Source: PALSA-1316 sp964499365 (GTDB taxonomy: Bacteria; Nitrospirota; Thermodesulfovibrionia; Thermodesulfovibrionales; UBA6898). Taken from it: a stretch of 64,000 nt of DNA. The stretch is taken from contig CAZCKU010000008.1 in assembly GCA_964499365.1 (NCBI GenBank), positions 62,001-126,000 on the forward strand, written 5' to 3'. Numbering within the stretch: position 1 is the first letter of the stretch; each line of letters opens with the position of its first letter. The notes under the pieces were generated by a model. That model worked only from the letters and a program-made list of their open reading frames with translations, did no database searches and was not told the DNA's origin. The position numbers and the translations under genes are program-made. Positions 33,244 to 42,188 of the stretch are shown one piece after another.

Positions 33244-35133
33244 ATGGCTGACGCAAAAAAAGAATTCGACAGCGGGGTACCAGGAACCTATTGGAGGTAC
33301 ATTGCGCTGCTCTTCATTGTTTCGTTCATCCTCTACGCCTGGGATGCCTTCTTTGCACCCCGGACGCCCGCCCTGTATCCGTTGCCGTACAGTCAGTTCA
33401 TGGAGCAGCTGAATGCAGGCAATATAAAGGCCGTTTCGATAAAGAAACTGCAGGTGAACGGCGAATTGCTGAAAGAGTCTGTCCTGCAGGTGCCCGGTGA
33501 AAAAAAGCCCGTCCCGGTGAAGTATTTTCAGACCATCCTGCCTTCTTTCCAGGGCGAGGGGCTCCTGTCACAGCTGAGTGACAAAAAGGTTATCATTGCG
33601 GTCGAATCTACGGAGCAGGGTTTCCTCTGGCAGGTTCTGCTCGGGATTCTGCCATGGGTTCTGATCATCGGCATCTGGGTCATCATGACACGAAGGGCCC
33701 AGCAACTCCAGGGGGGACCGGGAGGGCTCTTCACCTTCGGGGCAAGTCAGGCGAAGCTCTTCGACAGCCAAAAGCCGGGGGTGACCTTTAAAGACGTTGC
33801 GGGGATGGACAATGTCAAGATGGAGCTCAGAGAAACCATAGAGTTTCTGAGAGATCCCTCCCGCTTTCAAAAACTCGGGGGGAAGGTCCCCAGGGGAGTG
33901 CTCCTGGTCGGCCCGCCCGGCACGGGAAAGACACTCCTTGCCCGTGCAACGGCCGGAGAGGCCGGCGTGCCCTTCTACAGCATCAGTGCCTCTGAATTCA
34001 TCGAAATGTTCGTGGGCGTTGGCGCGTCGCGCGTCAGGGACATGTTCAAAAAGGCAAAGAGTGCGCATCCGAGCATCATCTTCATCGATGAAATCGACGC
34101 CGTTGGCCGGACGCGCGGCACCGGGTTCGGCGGCGGACACGATGAGCGGGAGCAGACCCTGAATCAACTCTTGAGCGAGATGGACGGATTCGACCCCCAT
34201 GAAGAAGTGATCGTCATGGCGGCCACAAACCGTCCGGACGTCCTGGACCCTGCATTGCTGCGACCCGGGAGGTTCGACAGGCATATCGTCATTGACAAAC
34301 CCGGATGGAAAGAACGCAAGGCAATCCTCGAAATCCATGTAAGGGGCAAGACAGTGGCCGAGGCGGTTGACCTCGAGACCCTGGCAAAAGGCACCCCCGG
34401 CATGACCGGGGCAGACCTTGAGAACCTTGCCAACGAGGCGGCTCTCGTCGCAACGAGAAAGAACAAGGACAGGATAGAGATGAGCGACTTTCAGGAGGCT
34501 ATGGATATTATCCTGATGGGGGCTGTGCGGGAGGAGACGATCAGCAGCGAGGAAAAGCGGATCACGGCCTATCACGAGGCAGGCCATACCCTTGCTGCAT
34601 GGGAACTGCCCGGGACAGACCCTGTCTACAAGGTCAGCATCATCCCGCGCGGCATGGCGATGGGTGTCACCCAGCTCCTCCCCGGGGAAGACAGGCACTA
34701 TTATCCCCGCACCTATCTTCTGAACAGGCTGAGCGTGGCCCTCGCCGGAAGGGTCGCGGAACAGATGGTTTTTCATGAGATCAGCAGCGGCGCCCAGAAC
34801 GACCTGAAAGAGGCTACCTCGCTGGCGGAGAAGATGGTGGCACAGTGGGGCATGAGCGACAGGGTCGGACCGGTCAACCTCGGACGAGGAGAGGAGCACC
34901 CGTTTCTGGGAAGGGAGCTGTCGCTGCCGAAACGCTACAGCGAGGAAATGGCGTGGCTTATGGACCAGGAGATCCGGAAAATGCTTCTCGATGCCGAGAC
35001 AAGAACGACTGAACTGCTGGCAGGGAAACGCCCCGCCCTCGACGCCCTTGCCGAAGCCCTGATAAAGGATGAAGTATTGGAGCGGACTGATATTGAAAGG
35101 ATTTTACAGGCTTTGAAAGGGCCCCACTCATAG
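33244..35133 (+). CDS. ftsH: ATP-dependent zinc metalloprotease FtsH
   Basis: 629-aa membrane AAA+ protease. It has two membrane segments (about 17-34 and 131-148), Walker A GPPGTGKT (223-230), Walker B IIFIDEIDA, SRH arginines near RPDVLDPALLRPGRFD and the zinc site HEAGH (444-448). A TACAAT box sits 6 nt before the ATG with no Shine-Dalgarno, so the message may be leaderless. I start at 33244, since the open frame from 33139 lies in the ferredoxin gene. Both enzymatic sites are intact. Confidence 0.97.
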   Translation: MADAKKEFDSGVPGTYWRYIALLFIVSFILYAWDAFFAPRTPALYPLPYSQFMEQLNAGNIKAVSIKKLQVNGELLKESVLQVPGEKKPVPVKYFQTILPSFQGEGLLSQLSDKKVIIAVESTEQGFLWQVLLGILPWVLIIGIWVIMTRRAQQLQGGPGGLFTFGASQAKLFDSQKPGVTFKDVAGMDNVKMELRETIEFLRDPSRFQKLGGKVPRGVLLVGPPGTGKTLLARATAGEAGVPFYSISASEFIEMFVGVGASRVRDMFKKAKSAHPSIIFIDEIDAVGRTRGTGFGGGHDEREQTLNQLLSEMDGFDPHEEVIVMAATNRPDVLDPALLRPGRFDRHIVIDKPGWKERKAILEIHVRGKTVAEAVDLETLAKGTPGMTGADLENLANEAALVATRKNKDRIEMSDFQEAMDIILMGAVREETISSEEKRITAYHEAGHTLAAWELPGTDPVYKVSIIPRGMAMGVTQLLPGEDRHYYPRTYLLNRLSVALAGRVAEQMVFHEISSGAQNDLKEATSLAEKMVAQWGMSDRVGPVNLGRGEEHPFLGRELSLPKRYSEEMAWLMDQEIRKMLLDAETRTTELLAGKRPALDALAEALIKDEVLERTDIERILQALKGPHS

Positions 35134-35158
35134 CCCTCCTGTTCCTTACGAAGATGCT

Positions 35159-35908
35159 ATGGCAATGACGGGCGAACAACAGATCCGCACGATGGCTGTC
35201 ATTTTGCCGATCTACAATGAAGCAGGCATTGCCGGGGAGGTTATCAGCGCCGTACATGGCTTCTCTGCCCTGCACCCACAGTATCATTTCTTCTTTATTG
35301 ATGACGGCTCCGATGACGGCACGGATACCATCGTCCGCACTGAAATAGACCGGCTCGGCAACAAGGCGTTATCCTGCTTTCACCACCAGCGAAACAAGGG
35401 CAAAGGGGCGGCGATCAGGACCGGCTTCGCCATGGCGGAGGCTGAGGCCCTCTGCTTCATGGATGCCGACCTCGCCTATTCCCTTGAGCATCTGACGCTG
35501 ATGGAGGAGGGATTAAGGACCCATGATGTGGTCATCGGATCACGAAAGCTGAACCCGGCCATAACCAGACCTTCCCTGAGAAGACATATTTTGGGGGAGA
35601 GTTATAACAGGCTCTCCCGACTGCTGCTCAACCTGCCCTTTCAGGATACGCAGGCCGGGATGAAGGGTTTCCGGCTGCAGGCAGCCCGCCGTCTCTTTGA
35701 AAAGAGCAGCTTTGACGGTTTTGGCTTTGATGTTGAACTGCTCTTCCTTGCAAGAAGATGGGGGATGAGCATCGGAGAAATTCCGGCCCGGGTGGATGAG
35801 CGGCATTCCTATAAAAAAGGGAAGCTCAAACTGGTCAAGGATTCGGCAGTCATGTTCCTGAATCTCCTGCAGATCAGGTGGAAGGATCTTACCGGGAGCT
35901 ATGGCTAG
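35159..35908 (+). CDS. GT2 glycosyltransferase (polyprenyl-phosphate type)
   Basis: 249-aa family 2 glycosyltransferase. It has AVILPIYNEAGI, FIDDGSDDGTD, HQRNKGKGAAIRTG, FMDADLAY and a QAGMKGF motif, as in dolichol-phosphate mannosyltransferase-like enzymes. Likely adds or makes a lipid-linked sugar. It overlaps the next gene, a polysaccharide deacetylase, by 8 nt. The exact start may be one of several nearby ATGs. Confidence 0.9.
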   Translation: MAMTGEQQIRTMAVILPIYNEAGIAGEVISAVHGFSALHPQYHFFFIDDGSDDGTDTIVRTEIDRLGNKALSCFHHQRNKGKGAAIRTGFAMAEAEALCFMDADLAYSLEHLTLMEEGLRTHDVVIGSRKLNPAITRPSLRRHILGESYNRLSRLLLNLPFQDTQAGMKGFRLQAARRLFEKSSFDGFGFDVELLFLARRWGMSIGEIPARVDERHSYKKGKLKLVKDSAVMFLNLLQIRWKDLTGSYG

Positions 35909-36722
35909 GAAAGTCCTGCTGAGTCTGGATGTTGAAGAGTTCGATATCCCTGAGGAATATGGGCAGACGGTCGACAGGGAAAGCATGTTCAGGGTCACCG
36001 GCGAGGGGCTTACCCGCGTCCTTGATCTGCTTGACGGCCTCGGCATAACAGCCACCTGCTATACAACGGCATCTTTTGCCCAAAACCAGCCGGTTCTGCT
36101 GCAGCGGATCCTTGCAGGGCATGAACTGGCCTCGCATGGTTACTATCATTCGAAGTTCAGCTCCGGAGATCTGCTTCAATCACGCCTCGAACTGGAAAGG
36201 CTGAGCGGGGCCACGGTGAAGGGATTCAGGAGTCCGCGTTTCAGGCCCGTTGATCCTGCCGCAGTGCTTGCCGCCGGCTACACCTATAGCTCGTCAGAAA
36301 ACCCTATTTGGCTGCCCGGCCGGTATATAAATATATTCAGACCCCGGCTCCCCAATTATTCCGGCAGACTGTTAAATCTGCCGATATCGGCAAGCCCGAT
36401 AGTCCGCTACCCCTTCTTCTGGCTCAGTTTCAAGAATAGTCCCCTATGGCTGTACAGGCTTATGTCGCTCTGGACTCTGAATACAGATGGATACCTCAAT
36501 ATCTTCTTCCATCCCTGGGAGTTTACGGACCTGGGCATGTGGCGGTTGCCAGCAATGGTCAGGCGACCTGACGGAGAAAGAATGCTGGAGAAGCTGGAAC
36601 AGTATCTTTCCTGGCTCAGGGGCCAGGCAGAGTTCACGACCTCCGCCTCGTTTGCAGAATATTTCAGACAACAAAGGCAGGGACATGAGCCTCCGGGGGA
36701 AGACCGGCAGGACAACGGATAG
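35901..36722 (+). CDS. Polysaccharide deacetylase family protein
   Basis: 273-aa NodB-type deacetylase. The first motif is LSLDVEEFDIPEE (metal Asp), then ELASHGYYHSKFSS with the His metal ligands, and FRSPRFRP. Such enzymes remove acetyl groups from N-acetyl sugars or similar. There is no signal peptide, so it may act in the cytosol on a lipid-linked or polymer precursor, in line with the glycosyltransferase gene it overlaps by 8 nt. Confidence 0.88.
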   Translation: MARKVLLSLDVEEFDIPEEYGQTVDRESMFRVTGEGLTRVLDLLDGLGITATCYTTASFAQNQPVLLQRILAGHELASHGYYHSKFSSGDLLQSRLELERLSGATVKGFRSPRFRPVDPAAVLAAGYTYSSSENPIWLPGRYINIFRPRLPNYSGRLLNLPISASPIVRYPFFWLSFKNSPLWLYRLMSLWTLNTDGYLNIFFHPWEFTDLGMWRLPAMVRRPDGERMLEKLEQYLSWLRGQAEFTTSASFAEYFRQQRQGHEPPGEDRQDNG

Positions 36723-36753
36723 CCGTCCGTCCCTTGTCCTGCAGCACTGCGAT

Positions 36754-36774
36754 ATAGTACATTAACAGTACTAT
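36754..36774. promoter_or_regulatory. Inverted repeat upstream of the ACT gene
   Basis: ATAGTAC (36754-36760) and GTACTAT (36768-36774), perfect 7-bp arms with a 7-nt spacer. Operator-like, 92 nt before the ACT start. Confidence 0.35.
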
Positions 36775-36810
36775 CCTAGAGTCTGCCCAAACCAGGAAAA
36801 TGGTTATGAG

Positions 36811-36830
36811 CAGTCATCCGAGGATGACTG
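36811..36830. promoter_or_regulatory. Near-perfect palindrome upstream of the ACT gene
   Basis: CAGTCATCC-GA-GGATGACTG, 9-bp arms, about 36 nt before the ACT-gene start. It could be an operator or an RNA hairpin; nothing identifies the binder. Confidence 0.4.
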
Positions 36831-36865
36831 GAATATACATCAAGGGAAAGAGGGAGAGAAAACAG

Positions 36866-37381
36866 ATGGCTACAACAGCGAAGAAGGTACCCGCGAAAAA
36901 AACAAAGACTGCGCCTGCAAAACCGGTGGTGAAAAAGACCGCGGCACCAAAGAAGGCGGCAACGCCTGCCTATACCGCAAGGCCCGCCAAGGAGATCACG
37001 GCAACGTTTATCGACACAATGGGCCTGACGGCCAAAGTGGCTGCGACCCTCGCTGCGGCAAATGTAAACATCCTTGCCGGTACGGGCTATTCGGCCAGCG
37101 GCACACGCAGAAAAGCGACCTTCACCCTGATCGTGGACGATCTGGTCAGGGCGGAGAGGGCCCTCGAAAAGATCGGAGCCGACGACATACAGGATTCATC
37201 CGTCATCATGGTCGAGATGGCAAACGAGGTCGGCGCGCTCGAGAAGATCTCCCGTGCCATCGCCGGGGCCGGGATCAATATCTACTATTTCTACGCCACC
37301 ACCAGCTCCGGGAAAACAGCAACCTGCGTATTCAAGACGGCTGACGATAAAAAGACGATCAAGGTTTTGAGCAGGGCTTAA
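36866..37381 (+). CDS. Two-ACT-domain protein with a Lys/Ala/Pro-rich tail
   Basis: 171-aa protein. Residues 1-35 are a basic, disordered Ala/Lys/Pro tail resembling histone-H1-like segments. The rest is two ACT-type small-molecule-binding domains: ITATFIDTMGLTAKVAATLAAANVN and SSVIMVEMANEVGALEKISRAIAGAGIN. ACT pairs often sense amino acids. The basic tail suggests nucleic-acid or protein contact, but that is inference. I start at the ATG at 36866, which has GGGAGAG upstream, rather than 36800. Confidence 0.82.
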   Translation: MATTAKKVPAKKTKTAPAKPVVKKTAAPKKAATPAYTARPAKEITATFIDTMGLTAKVAATLAAANVNILAGTGYSASGTRRKATFTLIVDDLVRAERALEKIGADDIQDSSVIMVEMANEVGALEKISRAIAGAGINIYYFYATTSSGKTATCVFKTADDKKTIKVLSRA

Positions 37382-37467
37382 CTGCAGTCCTCGCGAAGCA
37401 CGGGGAAGGGAGGCCATGCCCCCTTTCGTTGCAGCGCAGCTGACAGAAACGGAGCAATAGGCTGAAG

Positions 37468-37980
37468 ATGAGGAGCGCGACAAGCAGCGTTTTGGTCAGG
37501 CCGGTCATTGAGGTATCCACTGGTGAGGTGCAGACCGGAAATACCGACGTCGTCTTTTCGGTAAGCGCCCTGGGGTCATGCATCGCGGTCATCGCGTACG
37601 ACCCCTGCCGAATGTCCGGGGGCATAGCCCACGTCATGCTCCCCGGGAGTTCCGCGGGAAAACACTGCGGTGACAGGCTCCGCTATGCCGAAGATGCCAT
37701 CGCCGAACTCCTGATACGCATGGAAGCTCTGGGGTCAGTCACAGACCAGCTGGTCGTCTGCCTTGCCGGCGCCGGGAATGTGCTGCAGAGGGCTGATGAT
37801 TCGATATGCGCCATGAATATCGGGTCCGTACTCAGAACGCTCTCCGACTGCGGCATCAGGGTATCAGCCCTCTCCCTGGGCGGCACGCTGCGCAGACGGG
37901 TGAGGCTTGATTTGGCCGAGGGCTGCGTATTCTGCGCAGAAGGCAATGCGAACGAGACAATTCTATGGAAGAAGACATAA
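37468..37980 (+). CDS. cheD: Chemoreceptor glutamine deamidase CheD
   Basis: 170-aa CheD, which deamidates glutamines in chemoreceptors and can bind CheC. The active-site Cys is in SALGSCIAVIAYDP and the His in GGIAHVMLPG. It is followed, overlapping by 16 nt, by a hybrid histidine kinase rather than by cheC. A chemoreceptor gene is present at 63 kb. Length is normal. Confidence 0.9.
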   Translation: MRSATSSVLVRPVIEVSTGEVQTGNTDVVFSVSALGSCIAVIAYDPCRMSGGIAHVMLPGSSAGKHCGDRLRYAEDAIAELLIRMEALGSVTDQLVVCLAGAGNVLQRADDSICAMNIGSVLRTLSDCGIRVSALSLGGTLRRRVRLDLAEGCVFCAEGNANETILWKKT

Positions 37981-40169
37981 GGCATAATCTGACCTTATCC
38001 GGGAATACCGCAGCTGACAGCGAACACTATCAGCAGCTGCGTGCGGCTGAGCAGCAGCTGCGTGCAACGAACCAGCAGCTCATGGCCAGCGAACAGCAGC
38101 TCCGGGCCACCAACCAGCAGCTTCTGGCGAGTGAGCAGGCCCTGCGGGCAAGTGAGGCCAGGTACCGGAGTCTCTTCACTGACATGTCAGAGGGCGTGGC
38201 GCTCCACCGTGTGATCTATGATGCGGAAGGCAGTCCTGTCAACTATGAGGTCATTGATGTTAACCGCCAGTATGAAGAGATACTGGGCATTCATCGGGAT
38301 GCGGTCGTCGGAAAGACCGCTACCGAGATCTATGGAACCACGGAGGCCCCCTATCTTGCCGAATACGCCGGGGTTGCCGAGACCGGGATACCTTACCGGT
38401 TTGAGACCTTTTTTCCCCCGATGAAAAAGCATTTCTCAATCGCGGTCTCCCCCTTCGAAAAATACCACTTCGCCACGATATTTACGGATATTACCGGCCA
38501 GAAACAGGCCGAGGCCCTGATACTGCTGAATCAGGAGCGGCTCACGGCTCTGTGGGAGATATCTCAGTACAAGACAGAATCGGAGATGGAACTGCTGGAC
38601 TTTGCCCTTGAAAAGGCGATTCGCCTTACGAACAGCAAGATCGGGTATATCTACCATTACCACGACGAACGCAGGGAGTTCGTTCTCAACACCTGGTCCA
38701 GGGACGTCATGAAGGAATGTCGCATCATGGAAAAGCAGACAGTCTATAGCCTCGACAAGACCGGCATCTGGGGCGAGGCTGTCCGGCAGGGAAAGCCGAT
38801 CATTCTGAATGATTACCAGTCTGCCCATCCGCTGAAGAAAGGCTATCCGGAGGGGCATGCGCCGCTTTCCCGCTTTATGACAATTCCGGTGACCGTCAAC
38901 GACCGGATTGTTGCAGTCGTCGGCGTTGCCAACAAAGATGAAGACTATGACGAATCAGACTGCCGGCAGCTGACCCTCCTGATGCATTCTGTCTGGCAGA
39001 TCCTGGCGAGGTTGACAGCCGAGGATCAGCGCCGGTTCATGGAGACGCAGATGCAGAAGCTCGAAAGCCTCGGGGTCCTTGCCGGCGGCATTGCCCACGA
39101 TTTCAACAACCTCCTCACCGCCATCATGGCAAATGTAAACCTGGCATCCATCCAGATGAACCCGGGTGACAAGCTCGCCGAGCGTATGGCCGAGGCTGAA
39201 AAGGCCTGCCTGCGGGCCCAGGACCTGACGCAGCAGTTGCTCACCTTTGCCCGTGGCGGGGCACCGGTCAGGAAGATCACGCCCCTCGTGAATATTATTA
39301 CCGAGACCGCGCAGTTCGCCCTGCGCGGGACCAATGTAAAGGCCGCATTCAATGTCCAGTCTGACCTTGCCTCTGTTGACGTTGACCCCGGGCAGATCAG
39401 CCAGGCCATCAACAACCTCGTGCTCAACGCTGCACAGGCGATGCCTGAGGGCGGGCTGATTACCGTCAGTGCCACGAACGTCCGGCTCTCTGATGAGGGC
39501 CTCCTGCCCCTCTCTGCAGGTGATTATGTCATGATCAGCATTCTGGACCAGGGGATCGGTATCCCCAAAGAACATCTCCGGAAGATTTTTGACCCCTACT
39601 TCACGACAAAGCAGAAGGGAAGCGGACTGGGCCTGGCTGTCACGTATTCGATAATCAGCCGGCACAGCGGACACATCACCGTCGAATCAGAACCGGGAAT
39701 GGGCACCTCTTTCCATCTGTATCTTCCGGCAGCAGCCGTTCAGGCAGTACAGCAGGATCAGAGCGATGGGCCCCTTGCCAGAGGAAAGGGCAGAGTGCTG
39801 GTCATGGACGATGAGGAGATGGTATGCGCTATCGCAGCGGAGATCCTCCGGGAGCTGGGCTATGAGGTTTCCACTGCCCGTGACGGCCGGGAGGCGCTGG
39901 CCCTTTATCACGCTGCACGCGAGAACGGAATCCGATTTGACCTGGTGATTATGGATCTTACCATCCCCGGAGGCATGGGAGGCCGCGAGGCGGTGAAAAA
40001 ACTCCTGGAGGCTGATCCCGGGGCAAGGGCAATCGTATCAAGCGGGTATTCAAACGATCCGATAATGTCTGAATTCCGGGACTACGGGTTCAGGGGCGTT
40101 ATTACAAAGCCGTACAGGGTCGGGGACCTGAGCACTGCGGTCCACAGGGCCCTGCACGAAGCACCCTGA
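37965..40169 (+). CDS. PAS-GAF hybrid histidine kinase
   Basis: 734-aa soluble kinase. Residues 17-50 carry a 14-residue repeat (EQQLRATNQQLMAS, twice) predicted as a coiled coil. Then PAS (about 52-172), GAF (about 185-350; AWGEAV-like loop as GIWGEAVRQGKPIILNDY), HisKA with H in GGIAHDFNN, HATPase with DQGIGIP and GSGLGLA, and a receiver with DDE and phospho-Asp in VIMDLTIPGGMGG. It overlaps cheD. The input may be cytosolic small molecules or redox state. Confidence 0.9.
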   Translation: MEEDIRHNLTLSGNTAADSEHYQQLRAAEQQLRATNQQLMASEQQLRATNQQLLASEQALRASEARYRSLFTDMSEGVALHRVIYDAEGSPVNYEVIDVNRQYEEILGIHRDAVVGKTATEIYGTTEAPYLAEYAGVAETGIPYRFETFFPPMKKHFSIAVSPFEKYHFATIFTDITGQKQAEALILLNQERLTALWEISQYKTESEMELLDFALEKAIRLTNSKIGYIYHYHDERREFVLNTWSRDVMKECRIMEKQTVYSLDKTGIWGEAVRQGKPIILNDYQSAHPLKKGYPEGHAPLSRFMTIPVTVNDRIVAVVGVANKDEDYDESDCRQLTLLMHSVWQILARLTAEDQRRFMETQMQKLESLGVLAGGIAHDFNNLLTAIMANVNLASIQMNPGDKLAERMAEAEKACLRAQDLTQQLLTFARGGAPVRKITPLVNIITETAQFALRGTNVKAAFNVQSDLASVDVDPGQISQAINNLVLNAAQAMPEGGLITVSATNVRLSDEGLLPLSAGDYVMISILDQGIGIPKEHLRKIFDPYFTTKQKGSGLGLAVTYSIISRHSGHITVESEPGMGTSFHLYLPAAAVQAVQQDQSDGPLARGKGRVLVMDDEEMVCAIAAEILRELGYEVSTARDGREALALYHAARENGIRFDLVIMDLTIPGGMGGREAVKKLLEADPGARAIVSSGYSNDPIMSEFRDYGFRGVITKPYRVGDLSTAVHRALHEAP

Positions 40170-40173
40170 CTCC

Positions 40174-41496
40174 CTACTTCCTCTGAAAGAGCAGGTTGTC
40201 CCCTTCCTTCACCGTAAACGGCTTCATCCTGCCGTCTATCTCGATGGTATATTCTCCGGGAGGCAGCGGGACCGTGGGCATTGAATGGCTGGCCGTGTCC
40301 ACAGGATCGCCGCGCAGCGTCCTGATCCTGTGGCCCTGGGAGGCTGCGCCCTTGACCGTCACCAGTCCGGGATTGAGCGTTATCTTCGCCCCCGGCAGTG
40401 CTGTAACCGGCCAAACGGCATTGCCGAAAAAAACGTCATACTCCCCGGGTATCAGGACAATGCTGTCCCGTGTCTGACTGACCGTATCGGCCTCCTCCCC
40501 CGTCTCCGTCTCCACGACTTTGTGACCACGGATATTGGCGCGCTCTATCCGCAGGGTGGTTGGCTTGAGAACCGTCTTTGCACCGGGCGGCACCTCGATG
40601 CTCTTCCAGAACATCCTGCCGACGCCGACGTTATAGATACCGGCCGGCAGCTTCAGCGACGGCTGACCGTGGCTGAGCACGCCGAGCTTCTCGCCTGTCT
40701 CTGCATTGACCACGGCATGGCCCGGCAGGTCGGCCCCCTCCATACTCAACACACCGTCCCCGAACTTTCTGACGATGAGACCGCGGGAGGTCGAGGCGGC
40801 AACCGTCAGCGCCCTGGCAAGATGAACCGCATCATCGGCCAATATATATTTCCCCCCTGTTGCCTTGGCAATGCACTCAAGCTGCTGACGGGCAAGGGCA
40901 TCCGCATTGAACGCGATCGTGTGAATAACCAGTTTACCCTTCTCCCTGGCAAGTCCCTGCGCCAGCACACAGGGGTCGCCCTTGCAGGTCTCCCGTCCGT
41001 CGCTGACCAGGACGATAACCATATCGCCCCTGAAATCCGCAGGGAAGTCCTTTGCCGCCTCGCTCAGCACAGAGGTGAGAGGCGCATGCCCCAAAGCCTT
41101 CAGTCCATTCGTCTGAAGGGCGAATTTTTCCCGGTGAGGATACTTGGCACCAAAACCTGTCAGCAGCTTCGTGTCAGCACAGTCATGTTTTTCCTTGGCC
41201 GACTGGCTCCCATACGTCCTCAGGGCAATCATGGCCGATGGATCAGACACGCGAATAAATTCCTCAACCGCCCTCTTCGACAAGGCAAGTCTGGTCTCGC
41301 CGGTCCTGAGTTTATTGTTCATACTGCCGGAGGCGTCAAGGATAATCTCTACCAGGCGGTCGTCCCTTGCCATGCATTCCGCAGCAGGGCACAGGGCAAT
41401 AAGCATCAGAACAAGACCAACCATGAGGCAGGTGACGGGAACGCCATAATCCTCACCCTGGCACATTGTTTTGAGAGCAGCCATCGTATTATCCAC
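40174..41496 (-). CDS. von Willebrand factor A protein with three C-terminal repeats
   Basis: 440-aa exported protein. There is a hydrophobic segment near residues 22-40. The VWA domain has the MIDAS motif DASGSMNNK and later VSDGRETCKGDPC. After the VWA come three tandem repeats of about 63 residues, starting GHAVVNAETGEKL, GHKVVETETGEEA and GHRIRTLRGDPVD, each carrying a PAGIYNV/PGEYDVF/PGEYTIE-like turn. Start is GTG at 41496; an internal ATG at 41484 is possible. It converges with the kinase gene with only 4 nt between. Role unknown; likely adhesion or protein interaction. Confidence 0.82.
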   Translation of the reverse strand: MDNTMAALKTMCQGEDYGVPVTCLMVGLVLMLIALCPAAECMARDDRLVEIILDASGSMNNKLRTGETRLALSKRAVEEFIRVSDPSAMIALRTYGSQSAKEKHDCADTKLLTGFGAKYPHREKFALQTNGLKALGHAPLTSVLSEAAKDFPADFRGDMVIVLVSDGRETCKGDPCVLAQGLAREKGKLVIHTIAFNADALARQQLECIAKATGGKYILADDAVHLARALTVAASTSRGLIVRKFGDGVLSMEGADLPGHAVVNAETGEKLGVLSHGQPSLKLPAGIYNVGVGRMFWKSIEVPPGAKTVLKPTTLRIERANIRGHKVVETETGEEADTVSQTRDSIVLIPGEYDVFFGNAVWPVTALPGAKITLNPGLVTVKGAASQGHRIRTLRGDPVDTASHSMPTVPLPPGEYTIEIDGRMKPFTVKEGDNLLFQRK

Positions 41497-41681
41497 CCGG
41501 TGTTATTCCTTTTATGAGTGTTTGTCGCTGCAGACCCCGGCTCTGAAATCTGCATTTGAGACAGTATTATTTACATCCGTCACGAACAAAAATGCCCCGG
41601 ATGTGATACACTCTTATTTATAGCATGGACTCGTGATGCTGTAAACCTGAAAGTGCATTCTCTCCCTCCTGAATTTTTCAC

Positions 41682-41710
41682 TTGACAGGAACTCCTAAAC
41701 AGGATAGAAT
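41682..41710 (+). promoter_or_regulatory. Strong promoter of the Rrf2 regulator
   Basis: TTGACA (41682-41687), 17-nt spacer, TAGAAT (41705-41710). The start would lie near 41717, leaving only about 6 nt before the ATG at 41723. It is probably the main promoter for the regulator and perhaps the cco cluster. Confidence 0.8.
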
Positions 41711-41719
41711 AAGTCCTGT
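41699..41719 (+). promoter_or_regulatory. Operator-like inverted repeat over the -10 box
   Basis: ACAGGA (41699-41704), 9-nt spacer, TCCTGT (41714-41719), perfect arms centred on the -10 hexamer. A further ACAGGA/ACTCCT pair lies at 41685-41696 against the -35. This suits autorepression by the Rrf2 protein encoded just downstream. Confidence 0.65.
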
Positions 41720-41722
41720 ATC

Positions 41723-42130
41723 ATGGAAATCACCCAGGAAACAGATTACGCCGTCAGGTGTATCCTCTATCTCTCGAGATGCTCGGGCGTGGCTCCGGTC
41801 ATGATCGAGACGATCGCTGCAGAGATGAGCATTCCCCGCAGCTTTCTGGCCAAAATACTGCAAAGGCTTGCACGGGCGTCTATCGTGAAGTCGTTCAGGG
41901 GAGTCAAGGGCGGTTTTCAGCTGAACCGCCCCCCCTCTGAAATCAGCCTGCTGAATGTCATTGAGGCGATCGAGGGACCGGTCGCCATGAACCGCTGCAC
42001 CCTTGACCCGCAGCGCTGCGACCTCAGCAGCTCCTGTACGGTCCACCCTGTCTGGAAAAATCTGCAGGAAATCGTGGTCGATTATCTTTCGAAGACAACG
42101 TTCGACACCATGATGCAATGCAGGAAATAA
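41723..42130 (+). CDS. Rrf2-family transcription regulator
   Basis: 135-aa Rrf2-type regulator. N-terminal winged helix: TDYAVRCILYLSR and MSIPRSFLAKILQRLARASIVKS. Three cysteines C92, C99 and C105 (RCTLDPQRCDLSSSC) stand where IscR/NsrR bind an Fe-S cluster, so it may sense NO, oxygen or Fe-S status. The cbb3 oxidase cluster begins 58 nt downstream, suggesting control of respiration. A palindrome covers its own promoter. Confidence 0.92.
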   Translation: MEITQETDYAVRCILYLSRCSGVAPVMIETIAAEMSIPRSFLAKILQRLARASIVKSFRGVKGGFQLNRPPSEISLLNVIEAIEGPVAMNRCTLDPQRCDLSSSCTVHPVWKNLQEIVVDYLSKTTFDTMMQCRK

Positions 42131-42188
42131 TGTGATACAACTTTACTAGAGGGAGTCACCATTCAATACTTATCAGGAGGAGAGAAAC

